Shown one piece after another: positions 32,541 through 39,021 of a stretch of DNA of 64,000 nt. The notes under the pieces were generated by a model. The model ran no database searches. It worked only from the letters and a program-made list of their open reading frames with translations, and was not told the origin of the DNA. Both the position numbers and the translations under genes were made by a program. This DNA is from Mesorhizobium amorphae (GTDB taxonomy: Bacteria; Pseudomonadota; Alphaproteobacteria; Rhizobiales; Rhizobiaceae). The stretch is from positions 62,001-126,000 of the forward strand of contig QFNI01000005.1 in NCBI GenBank assembly GCA_003240775.1, written 5' to 3'. Numbering within the stretch: position 1 is the stretch's first letter; the number at the start of each line of letters is the position of its first letter.

Positions 32541-33791
32541 ATGCAGCAAGTTTCGACGAGCGCGCCCGAACAGAAATCGGGAGCGGAAGGCTTCGACGTG
32601 CGCGAGGCGTTCGGCGACTTCATGACCACCTTCGAGGCGTTCAAGGAGGCGAACGACCGCCGCCTGGACGAGCTGGAAGGCAAGATGGGCGGCGACGTGG
32701 TGACGGCCGACAAGGTGGACCGCATCGGCCGCGCGCTGGACGAGCAGAAGCGCACGCTGGACGGGCTGGCGCTGAAGCGCGCGCGGCCCGCACTCGGCGG
32801 CGGGGGCACGCCCGTGGCCTCCGAACACAAGAGCGCGTTCGAGGCCTATGTGCGCGGCGGCGACGAGCGCGCCATCCGCTCGCTCGACACCAAGGCGATG
32901 TCCTACGGCTCGGGCCAGGACGGCGGCTATCTCGTGCCGCCCGAAACGGAAGCCGAGATCGGCAAGCGGCTGGCCGCGCTTTCGCCGATCCGCGCCCTGG
33001 CGACCGTGCGCCAGGTTTCCACCGCACTCCTGAAGAAGCCGTTCTCGGTGGCGGGGCCGGCGACGGGCTGGGTGGCGGAAACGGCGGCGCGCCCGCAGAC
33101 GGGCACGGGAACGCTGGCGGAATTGCAGTTTCCGACCATGGAGCTCTACGCCATGCCGGCTGCGACCCAAGGCTTGCTCGAGGACGCGGTGGTCGACCTC
33201 GACCGCTGGATCGCCGACGAGGTGGAGGCGGCATTCGCCGAGCAGGAGGGCAAGGCCTTCGTTGCGGGCGACGGGGTGAACAAGCCGCGCGGGTTTCTCG
33301 ACTATCCCAAGGTCAACGAGACCGCCTGGGCCTGGGGCTCGCTCGGCACGGTGCCGACGGGTGTGTCGGGCGGGCTGCCGGCTTCCAACCCCTCCGACGT
33401 GCTGATCGACACGATCTATGCCTTGAAGGCGGGGTATCGGCAGAACGCCTCCTGGGTGATGAACCGCAAGGTGCAGGCGGCGCTCCGCAAGCTCAAGGAC
33501 GCGGACGGCAACTATCTCTGGCAGGCGCCGGCGGCGCCGGGCGGCCGCGCGAGCCTGATGGGCTTTCCGCTGGTGGAGGCGGAGGACATGCCCGATGCCG
33601 CGGCGAATGCCACGCCGATCGCGTTCGGGGATTTCGCGCGGGGGTATCTGGTGGTGGACCGCGCGGGCGTGCGGGTGCTGCGGGACCCGTATTCGGCGAA
33701 GCCTTATGTGCTGTTTTACACGACCAAGCGCGTGGGCGGGGGCGTGCAGGACTTCGATGCGATCAAGCTGGTTCGGTATGGGGTGGCTTGA
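32541..33791 (+). CDS. GTA major capsid protein (orfg5, HK97 fold)
   Basis: The 416-aa protein has an N-terminal coiled scaffold-like delta domain (RRLDELEGKMGGDVVTADKV region), removed on maturation, then the HK97 fold: DGGYLVPPETEAEIGKRLAA, LATVRQVSTALLKKPFSV, a mid-domain with QNASWVMNRKVQAALRKLKD and the C-terminal part GFPLVEAEDMPDAAANATPI, AFGDFARGYLVVDRAGVRVL. An adjacent GTG (32538) could serve as start, but the ATG has better spacing to AAAGGA. A repeat element and an intrinsic terminator follow the gene, so it ends the first transcriptional block. Confidence 0.95.
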   Translation: MQQVSTSAPEQKSGAEGFDVREAFGDFMTTFEAFKEANDRRLDELEGKMGGDVVTADKVDRIGRALDEQKRTLDGLALKRARPALGGGGTPVASEHKSAFEAYVRGGDERAIRSLDTKAMSYGSGQDGGYLVPPETEAEIGKRLAALSPIRALATVRQVSTALLKKPFSVAGPATGWVAETAARPQTGTGTLAELQFPTMELYAMPAATQGLLEDAVVDLDRWIADEVEAAFAEQEGKAFVAGDGVNKPRGFLDYPKVNETAWAWGSLGTVPTGVSGGLPASNPSDVLIDTIYALKAGYRQNASWVMNRKVQAALRKLKDADGNYLWQAPAAPGGRASLMGFPLVEAEDMPDAAANATPIAFGDFARGYLVVDRAGVRVLRDPYSAKPYVLFYTTKRVGGGVQDFDAIKLVRYGVA

Positions 33792-33833
33792 GGAAGAAGG
33801 GCCGCCTTGGCCGGATGCCCCTCCCCCCTGAGG

Positions 33834-34083
33834 GGGTGAGAGGCGACGGCCGCCAGGCCGGCAAGAAGCCATAAGGATGGCTTCTTGAGCCTCGAACGCG
33901 ATGAGCCATGCGAAGAGCAGGGGGTGAGGGGTGAAACCCTGGCCGGATTCCCCTCCCCCTTGAGGGGAGGGGTGAGGGGTGGGGGTAAAACGGTTCCGCT
34001 TCTCCGCCTTCCAATGATGAGCCGCTTACACGGTGGCAACGTCACCCCCACCCCATACCCCTCCCCTCAGGGGGGAGGGGGGC
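33834..34083. repeat. Dispersed palindromic element, copy 3, inside the GTA cluster
   Basis: It carries both hairpins (CGGCC-GCCA-GGCCG, then GAAGCCAT-AAGG-ATGGCTTC at 33865-33884), the CGAACGCGATGAGCCATGCG tail and the full large inverted repeat with arms at 33953-33986 and 34044-34077. Its middle (34-base arms apart by 57 bases) differs from copies 1 and 2. It occupies most of the 366-base gap between orfg5 and orfg6, otherwise the only large gap in the cluster. Confidence 0.85.
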
Positions 34084-34105
34084 GGAGAGGTTTTTGCTTT
34101 GTGTG

Positions 34106-34136
34106 GCCCCGGTGCGAGTGCGCCCGGGGCTTTTTT
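34106..34136 (+). terminator. Intrinsic terminator between GTA orfg5 and orfg6
   Basis: The stem GCCCCGG (34106-34112) / CCGGGGC (34124-34130) is followed directly by six T residues, 21 bases before the orfg6 ATG. Read from the GTA promoter it would reduce transcription of the tail half relative to the capsid. Confidence 0.85.
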
Positions 34137-34156
34137 GTTTTCGATAGGGGCGCTGG

Positions 34157-34726
34157 ATGACGCTGTTTCAGACGCGGGGGCCGGCGGTGGAGCCGGTGTT
34201 GTTGGCCGAGGCGAAGAGGCATCTGCGGCTGGAGCACGATGCGGAGGATGGGCTTGTCGCCGGGCTGATCCGTGCCGCGCGCGAGGATGTCGAGCGGCAA
34301 ACGGGCGTGGCGATGGTCGAGCAGGGGTGGCGGCTGGTGCTGGATCGCTGGCCGGGGGGCGGGGCGGTGGCGCTCAAGCGCCATCCCGTGCGGGAGATCG
34401 CGAGCGTCACGCTCTATGGCGCGGACGGGCTGCCGGTGGAACTGGATGCGGGGAGCTGGGAGGCCGATCTGCATTCGCGGCCGGCGCGGCTCCGGGCGGA
34501 CATTCCGGCGATCGCGCTCAAGGGGATGAACGGGATCGAGATCGATTTTCTCGCGGGCTTCGGCGAAAGCGGCGCGGATGTGCCCGATGGGCTGAAGCGC
34601 GCGGTGCTGCTGCTCGTCGCGCACTGGTTCGAGTTTCGCGCGGGCTATGGGCCGGACGCGCAGCCCGTCTCCTATCCGCCGGCCTTCGACAGGCTGCTCG
34701 CGCCGTTCCGGCCGGGGCGGCTGTGA
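34157..34726 (+). CDS. GTA head-tail connector protein (orfg6)
   Basis: The 189-aa protein has the gp6-like connector pattern, with VEPVLLAEAKRHLRLEHDAE, EDGLVAGLIRAAREDVERQT GVAMVEQ, and a C-terminal helix LKRAVLLLVAHWFEFRAGYG typical of this family. It joins the portal to the tail. It is the first gene behind the terminator and repeat gap; no separate promoter could be assigned in the 20 bases before it. Its stop is coupled to the next gene by TGATG. Confidence 0.9.
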   Translation: MTLFQTRGPAVEPVLLAEAKRHLRLEHDAEDGLVAGLIRAAREDVERQTGVAMVEQGWRLVLDRWPGGGAVALKRHPVREIASVTLYGADGLPVELDAGSWEADLHSRPARLRADIPAIALKGMNGIEIDFLAGFGESGADVPDGLKRAVLLLVAHWFEFRAGYGPDAQPVSYPPAFDRLLAPFRPGRL

Positions 34727-35061
34727 TGCGGGGGGTGCGGATCGACCCCGGCGCGCTGCGCGAGCGCGTGGTGCTGGAAGCCGTGAGCGGCGCAGCCGAC
34801 GGCCAGGGCGGGTGGGAGCCCGGCTGGACGGCGGTGGCGGAGATGTTCGCTCTCGTGGAGCCCGGCAGGATCAGCAATCGCCTGGTGGGAGACGGGCGCG
34901 GAGAGGTGGGCGCGTTCCGCGTGACCGTGCGGTTTCGCGCGGGGGTGGAGGCCGGGATGCGCTTCGGGTGGGGCGGGCGGAGGCTCGACATCACCGGCGT
35001 GCAGGACCCCGACGGCACCAGGCGCTTCCTGCGCTGCGCGGCACAGGAGGTGCGGCCGTGA
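34726..35061 (+). CDS. GTA head closure protein (orfg7)
   Basis: The 111-aa product reads MRGVRIDPGALRERVVLEAV, DGQGGWEPGWTAVAEMFALV and GWGGRRLDITGVQDPDGTRR FLRC. This is the phage head-tail joining / head closure pattern (LRxRVxLE, then GGW..W...A..WA-like). It starts one base inside the orfg6 stop. The frame is open further up, but only as repeat-element sequence without ribosome binding site. Confidence 0.88.
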   Translation: MRGVRIDPGALRERVVLEAVSGAADGQGGWEPGWTAVAEMFALVEPGRISNRLVGDGRGEVGAFRVTVRFRAGVEAGMRFGWGGRRLDITGVQDPDGTRRFLRCAAQEVRP

Positions 35062-35159
35062 AGGTTCAGGCACGCGTGAGGCTCGAACGGCTGCTAGCCG
35101 CCCTTCGGCTTCTGGCGCATCGCATGGCGGAGGAGCGCGATGACCGCACACAGCGCTGA
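35058..35159 (+). CDS. Possible 33-aa coupled mini-gene between orfg7 and orfg8
   Basis: GTG at 35058 overlaps the orfg7 stop (GTGA), and the frame runs to TGA at 35157-35159, inside the first codons of orfg8. The peptide reads VKVQARVRLERLLAALRLLA then HRMAEERDDRTQR, an amphipathic basic helix. The overlap style is the same as at real gene joints in this cluster. It may be a small structural protein, or only a coupling device that carries ribosomes to orfg8. Low certainty. Confidence 0.35.
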   Translation: MKVQARVRLERLLAALRLLAHRMAEERDDRTQR

Positions 35160-35547
35160 TTTGCAGAAGGCGCTCTGGACCGCACTCGCGGGCGATGCGG
35201 CGCTGGGCGCGCTGCTCGGCGGGCCCAAGGTGTTCGACGGGCCGCCGGCAGGCACGCCCTTTCCCTATGTGGCCTTGGGGCGCTTCTCCACGCTCGACTG
35301 GAGCACGGCGAGCGAAGGGGGCGAGGAGGCGCTGTTCAGCCTTCACGTCTGGTCGCGCGGGCGGGGGCGGGCGCAGGCGCAAGCGATCGGCGCGCAGGCG
35401 CGCGCCATCGTGGAAGCGCTCGGTGGGACGATGGGGGCTTCGCGGCTCGTGTCGCTGCGCTTTCTGGGCGCGGACTGGCAGGCGCTCGAGGCGGGCGCGG
35501 TGCAGCGCGGCAGCTTGCGCTTTCGGGCTGTGCTCGAAGCGCTCTGA
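35140..35547 (+). CDS. GTA tail-completion protein (orfg8, DUF3168)
   Basis: The 135-aa product reads ADLQKALWTALAGDAALGAL, then VFDGPPAGTPFPYVALGRFS and a C-terminal VSLRFLGADWQALEAGAVQR GSLRFRAVLE, the DUF3168 pattern of phage tail terminator proteins. GGAGGAG is well placed before the ATG. It follows orfg7 and precedes the major tail protein, as in RcGTA. Confidence 0.9.
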   Translation: MTAHSADLQKALWTALAGDAALGALLGGPKVFDGPPAGTPFPYVALGRFSTLDWSTASEGGEEALFSLHVWSRGRGRAQAQAIGAQARAIVEALGGTMGASRLVSLRFLGADWQALEAGAVQRGSLRFRAVLEAL

Positions 35548-35575
35548 TTTTTCAAAAGAATGGAAGGAGACGCCC

Positions 35576-35992
35576 ATGGGCGCGCAGAAGGGCAAGGACC
35601 TTCTCTTGAAGATCGACGCCTCGGGGTCCGGCGGCTTCGTGACGGTGGCGGGGCTGCGCTCCAAGCGGCTCGCCTTCAACAGCCAGACGGTGGACGTGAC
35701 CGACAGCGACTCGGCCGGGCGCTGGCGCGAATTGCTCGGCGGAGCCGGCGTGCAGCGCGCGGGCGTGAGCGGTGCCGGCATCTTCAAGGATGCGGCCTCC
35801 GACGGCCTGATCCGCGAGCGCTTCTTCGCAGGCGCGGTGTCGGACTGGCAGGTGGTGGTGCCGGATTTCGGCATCGTGGAGGGGCCGTTCCAGGTGACGG
35901 CGCTGGAATACACCGGCGCGCACGATGGCGAATTGAGCTTCGAGATCGCGCTGGAATCGGCGGGTGCGCTTGCCTGGAGTGCCGCGCCGTGA
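35576..35992 (+). CDS. GTA major tail protein (orfg9)
   Basis: The 138-aa protein matches the TP901-1-type major tail protein of GTAs: MGAQKGKDLLLKIDASGSGG at the start, SKRLAFNSQTVDVTDSDSAG with the typical W-R-E-L-L motif, and a C-terminal FQVTALEYTGAHDGELSFEI. It forms the tail tube. GGAAGGAGA lies 6 bases before the ATG, the strongest ribosome binding site of the cluster together with orfg8, fitting high demand for this subunit. Its stop overlaps the next GTG. Confidence 0.93.
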   Translation: MGAQKGKDLLLKIDASGSGGFVTVAGLRSKRLAFNSQTVDVTDSDSAGRWRELLGGAGVQRAGVSGAGIFKDAASDGLIRERFFAGAVSDWQVVVPDFGIVEGPFQVTALEYTGAHDGELSFEIALESAGALAWSAAP

Positions 35993-36315
35993 TCGCCAAC
36001 CGCCACCGCGGGGAGATCGCGGCCGAACTGGACGGCAAGAGCTTCCGGCTCTGCCTGACGCTGGGCGCGCTGGCGGAGCTGGAAGCCACCTTCGGCGCCG
36101 ACGACCTCGGCGCGCTGCTCGAACGCTTCGGCACGGGCAGGCTTTCCGCGCGCGACATGGTGCGCATCATCGGCGCGGGGCTTCGCGGCGGCGGGGCGGA
36201 CGTGTCGGACACGGATGTGGCCGCGATGCAGGCGCCGGGCGGGGCTGCGGGCTTCGCGCGGATCGTGAGCGAGCTTCTGGCGGCGACCTTCGGCGGGGCC
36301 GACGCCCGCCCTTGA
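35989..36315 (+). CDS. GTA orfg10 protein (gene transfer agent family, tail assembly)
   Basis: The 108-aa product starts with GTG (overlapping the orfg9 stop as GTGA) and reads MIANRHRGEIAAELDGKSFR LCLTLGALAELEATFGADDL, the signature of the GTA gp10 family (ExxAxxFG). C-terminal: AAGFARIVSELLAATFGG. It probably chaperones the tape measure during tail assembly, like G in lambdoid tails. Confidence 0.88.
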   Translation: MIANRHRGEIAAELDGKSFRLCLTLGALAELEATFGADDLGALLERFGTGRLSARDMVRIIGAGLRGGGADVSDTDVAAMQAPGGAAGFARIVSELLAATFGGADARP

Positions 36316-36536
36316 GGGCCGCGGGAGGGGGCGGGCAGCAAGCCTTTCCCTGGGAGCGGGCGATGGCGCTCGGCTTCGGTCTCCTGCGGCTTTCGCCATC
36401 GGCATTCTGGGCGATGAGCCCGCGCGAGCTGGCAGCCGCGCTTGCGCCGCTCGGCCCGGCCGAGCCCGGCATCGGGCGCGAGCGGCTGGGCGCCCTGATG
36501 CAGGAATTTCCCGACACGGAGGTGGATCTTGGCTGA
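36312..36536 (+). CDS. GTA orfg10.1 tail assembly chaperone
   Basis: From TTG 36312 the product has 74 aa and contains QQAFPWERAMALGFGLLRLS PSAFWAMSPRELAAAL, the rcc01693-type signature (FPWxxAMxxGxxxLRLxPxxFWxMxPRE). The TTG start overlaps the orfg10 stop (TTGA) and keeps the conserved FPW motif; the ATG at 36363 would cut it off. The stop overlaps the tape-measure start by 8 bases. Confidence 0.8.
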   Translation: MRAAGGGGQQAFPWERAMALGFGLLRLSPSAFWAMSPRELAAALAPLGPAEPGIGRERLGALMQEFPDTEVDLG

Positions 36537-36957
36537 GGAGATGACGGTCGAGCTGCGCGCGGACACAGGCCCCTTCGAGGCGGCGCTCGAAAACCTGCAA
36601 AGGCTGTCCAACGGGTTCGGCGCGCAGCTGACGGGCGCGCTGCGCAACGCGGTGACGGGCGGGCGGGAACTGGACGACGTGCTCAAGCGCGTCGGGCTCA
36701 ACCTCGCGGGCATGGCGCTGACGGAAGGGCTCAAGCCCCTGCAGGGGCTGGCGGGCGGATTGTTCGCGAAGATGCTGGGCGGGGCGGCGAATGTGGTGCC
36801 CTTCGCCAAGGGGGGTGTGGTGTCTTCGCCGAGCTATTTCCCGGCGGGCAACGCGCTGGGGCTGATGGGGGAGGCGGGCGCGGAGGCCATCATGCCGCTG
36901 GCGCGCGGCCCCGACGGGCGGCTGGGGTCGCGGGCGGCGGCGGGGGCGGGGCGGTGA
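36529..36957 (+). CDS. GTA tape-measure protein (orfg11), main part, frame broken near the end
   Basis: The 142-aa frame reads MTVELRADTGPFEAALENLQ near the start, then DDVLKRVGLNLAGMALTEGL, FAKGGVVSSPSYFPAGNALG and LMGEAGAEAIMPLARGPDGR, the pattern of GTA orfg11. Family members continue after this point with a glycine-rich linker and a conserved end of the type VNVxFNVxxxDxxxFRRSEAQ. Here the frame ends in ...RLGSRAAAGAGR at 36957, and the conserved end is found in the -1 frame (36954-37067). The protein is thus shortened unless ribosomes shift by -1 in the GC-rich stretch at 36925-36954 or restart at the overlapping GTG. Confidence 0.8.
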   Translation: MAEEMTVELRADTGPFEAALENLQRLSNGFGAQLTGALRNAVTGGRELDDVLKRVGLNLAGMALTEGLKPLQGLAGGLFAKMLGGAANVVPFAKGGVVSSPSYFPAGNALGLMGEAGAEAIMPLARGPDGRLGSRAAAGAGR

Positions 36958-37067
36958 ACATCGTCTTCAACGTGCAGGCGTCCGACCCTGCGGCGTTCCG
37001 CAAGTCGGAAGCGCAGATCACCAACATGCTGGCGCGCGCAGTAGCGCGCGGCGGCCGGACGCTGTGA
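36954..37067 (+). CDS. C-terminal piece of GTA orfg11 in the -1 frame
   Basis: GTG at 36954 overlaps the stop of the main orfg11 frame (GTGA). The 37 residues VNIVFNVQASDPAAFRKSEA QITNMLARAVARGGRTL are the conserved C-terminus of GTA tape-measure proteins. The same frame upstream reads GVAGGGGGGAV, the expected glycine linker, so a -1 shift around 36925-36954 would give a full-length protein of about 180 aa. Confidence 0.7.
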   Translation: MNIVFNVQASDPAAFRKSEAQITNMLARAVARGGRTL

Positions 37068-37075
37068 GGACGGCC

Positions 37076-37717
37076 ATGAGCGAGCTTTCCGCATTCCACG
37101 ACGTGCGCTTTCCGCTTTCTGTTTCTTTCGGCGCGACGGGCGGGCCGGAGCGGCGCAATGAGATCGTGTCCCTGCAATCGGGGCACGAGCGGCGCAACGC
37201 GCGCCACGCGTTTTCACGGCGGCGATACGATGCGGGCTCGGGCCTGCGCTCGCTGGACGACCTTCATGCGGTGATGGCGTTCTTCGAGGCGCGGCGGGGC
37301 TCGCTGCACGCCTTCCGCTTTCGCGACCCCTTCGACATGCGCTCGTGCCCGCCGGGGCAAAAGGAGGCGCCGGGCGACCAGGTGCTGGGCGCGGGCGACG
37401 GGAGCCAGAGGCGCTTTGCGCTCGGCAAATCCTATGGCGAGGGGGAGAATGCGGTGTTCCGGCCGATCCGCAAGCCGGTGATCGACACGCTGCGGGTCGC
37501 GGTGGGCGGGGCGGAGATTGCCGCTTTCTCGTTCGACGATGCGGTGGGGGAGATCGTCTTTTCCGTGGGCCACGAGCCGGGGAGCGGCGAGGCTGTGACC
37601 GCGGGCTTCGAGTTCGACGTGCCCGTGCGCTTCGACACCGACCGGATCGAGGCCAGTCTGACGGCCTTCAAGGCGGGGCAGATCCCGGCGATCCCGCTGA
37701 TCGAGGTGATGCTGTGA
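37076..37717 (+). CDS. GTA baseplate/hub protein (orfg12, DUF2460)
   Basis: The 213-aa product reads SELSAFHDVRFPLSVSFGAT GGPERRNEIV, then HERRNARHAFSRRRYDAGSG and DLHAVMAFFEARRGSLHAFR FRDPFDMRS, matching the DUF2460 family (TIGR02217) of GTA and phage tail-tip proteins. The ATG at 37076 has GAGGA upstream; a GTG at 37064 is less well supported. The stop is coupled to the next GTG. Confidence 0.93.
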   Translation: MSELSAFHDVRFPLSVSFGATGGPERRNEIVSLQSGHERRNARHAFSRRRYDAGSGLRSLDDLHAVMAFFEARRGSLHAFRFRDPFDMRSCPPGQKEAPGDQVLGAGDGSQRRFALGKSYGEGENAVFRPIRKPVIDTLRVAVGGAEIAAFSFDDAVGEIVFSVGHEPGSGEAVTAGFEFDVPVRFDTDRIEASLTAFKAGQIPAIPLIEVML

Positions 37718-38583
37718 GCGGGTTCACGGAGCATCTGGCTGCCGCCGTGACCACGCTCTGCTTCTGCTGGCGGCTGACGCGGCGCGATCGCGTGGTGTGG
37801 GGGTTCACCGACCACGACCGGGCATTGGTTTTCGAGGGAACGGTGTTCCAGCCTGAAAGCGGGCTGACGGCGAGCGAGGCGCGCGCGGGGCTCGGCCTTG
37901 CGGTGGATACGATGGAGGTGGAAGGCGCGCTTTCGGCGGCAGCCATCACCGAAGAGGACATCGGCCGCGGGCTCTATGACGGGGCGGGCGTCGAGACGTT
38001 TCTGGTGAACTGGCGGGCGCCGGCCGAGCGCGCCACCCTGCGCAAGGCGCGGATCGGGCGGATCACGCTGCGCGACGGGGCCTTCGTGGCGGAGCTGCAA
38101 TGCGCGCTCGAAGCGCTCGACCAGCCCAAGGGGCGCTTCGTGACGCGGCTTTGCGACGCGCAACTGGGGGACGGGCGGTGCCGAGTGGACCTGGCGTCCC
38201 CGGTGTTCCGCGGTTCCGGCACCGTGCTGGCGGTGGGCGCGCTGGGCATGGTGGAGGTGTCGGGGCTCGATGGATTCGCCGCCGACTGGTTCTCGCAAGG
38301 GTTGCTGCGCTGGGAGGGCGGTGGCGAGGCCGTGCGGGTGCGCGAGCATCGCAAGGGGGGCACGAGTGCCGTGCTCTTTCTGGAGGGCGAGCGGGCCGAT
38401 GGGGTTGCGGTGGGCGACGCCTTCACGGTGACGGCGGGCTGCGACAAGAGCTTCGGCACGTGCCGGAGGAAGTTCGCGAATGCGGAAAACTTCCGCGGCT
38501 TTCCGCATCTGCCGGGCAACGACCGGGCCTACGCTTACGTGAGCGAGGGAGCGGTGTTCGACGGCGCGCCGCTCGTGCCGTGA
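37714..38583 (+). CDS. GTA baseplate hub protein (orfg13, DUF2163)
   Basis: The 289-aa product from GTG 37714 contains LTRRDRVVWGFTDHDRALVF, LYDGAGVETFLVNWRAPAER, and the cysteine-bearing end TVTAGCDKSFGTCRRKFANA ENFRGFPHLPG, typical of DUF2163 proteins in GTAs, where the cysteines bind an Fe-S cluster or metal in the RcGTA hub. The GTG overlaps the orfg12 stop (GTGA) and its own stop overlaps the orfg14 GTG in the same manner. Confidence 0.93.
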   Translation: MSGFTEHLAAAVTTLCFCWRLTRRDRVVWGFTDHDRALVFEGTVFQPESGLTASEARAGLGLAVDTMEVEGALSAAAITEEDIGRGLYDGAGVETFLVNWRAPAERATLRKARIGRITLRDGAFVAELQCALEALDQPKGRFVTRLCDAQLGDGRCRVDLASPVFRGSGTVLAVGALGMVEVSGLDGFAADWFSQGLLRWEGGGEAVRVREHRKGGTSAVLFLEGERADGVAVGDAFTVTAGCDKSFGTCRRKFANAENFRGFPHLPGNDRAYAYVSEGAVFDGAPLVP

Positions 38584-39014
38584 GCCTGCGCGAGGCGGCA
38601 GCGAGCGAGGCGCTCGAATGGGTCGGCACGCCGTATCGCCACCAGGGGCGGCGCAAGGGCGTGGGCTGCGATTGCCTGGGGCTGGTGCTGGGGGTCTGGC
38701 AGCGGCTCTACGGAGCGTTGCCGGAAACGGTCGGCGCCTATGCGCCGGACTGGGCGGAGGCGGGCGGAGGCGAGCCGATGCTCGACGCGGCACGGCGGCA
38801 CTTCGTCGAAGTGGCTGGCGCGGGCGCGCGGGGCGACGTGCTGCTGTTTCGCTGGCGGCCGCATCTGCCGGCCAAGCATTGCGGCATCCTCGTCGCGCCC
38901 GACAGGCTGGTCCACGCCTATGAGGGCCATGCGGTGGCGGTGTCGCCGCTCGGGCCCCACTGGCGGCGGCGGATCGCGGGCGTGTTCGCCTTTCCCTTGA
39001 TCTCAACGGACTGA
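38580..39014 (+). CDS. GTA tail-tip peptidase (orfg14, NlpC/P60)
   Basis: This 144-aa cell-wall hydrolase has the NlpC/P60 catalytic Cys in GVGCDCLGLVLGVW and the His in LPAKHCGILV, with HAYEGHAVAVSPLGPHWRRR as the final strand region. It probably opens the recipient or donor peptidoglycan for DNA entry. GTG start at 38580 by GTGA overlap with orfg13. Length matches the family. Confidence 0.93.
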   Translation: MSLREAAASEALEWVGTPYRHQGRRKGVGCDCLGLVLGVWQRLYGALPETVGAYAPDWAEAGGGEPMLDAARRHFVEVAGAGARGDVLLFRWRPHLPAKHCGILVAPDRLVHAYEGHAVAVSPLGPHWRRRIAGVFAFPLISTD

Positions 39015-39021
39015 GGCTTTC

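Noticed and set aside
28226..32830. 1534-codon open frame on the minus strand
   Set aside because: It is the shadow of the GTA genes orfg1 to orfg4. The plus-strand proteins have clear motifs and the minus-strand translation is Arg/Pro/His-rich without domains.
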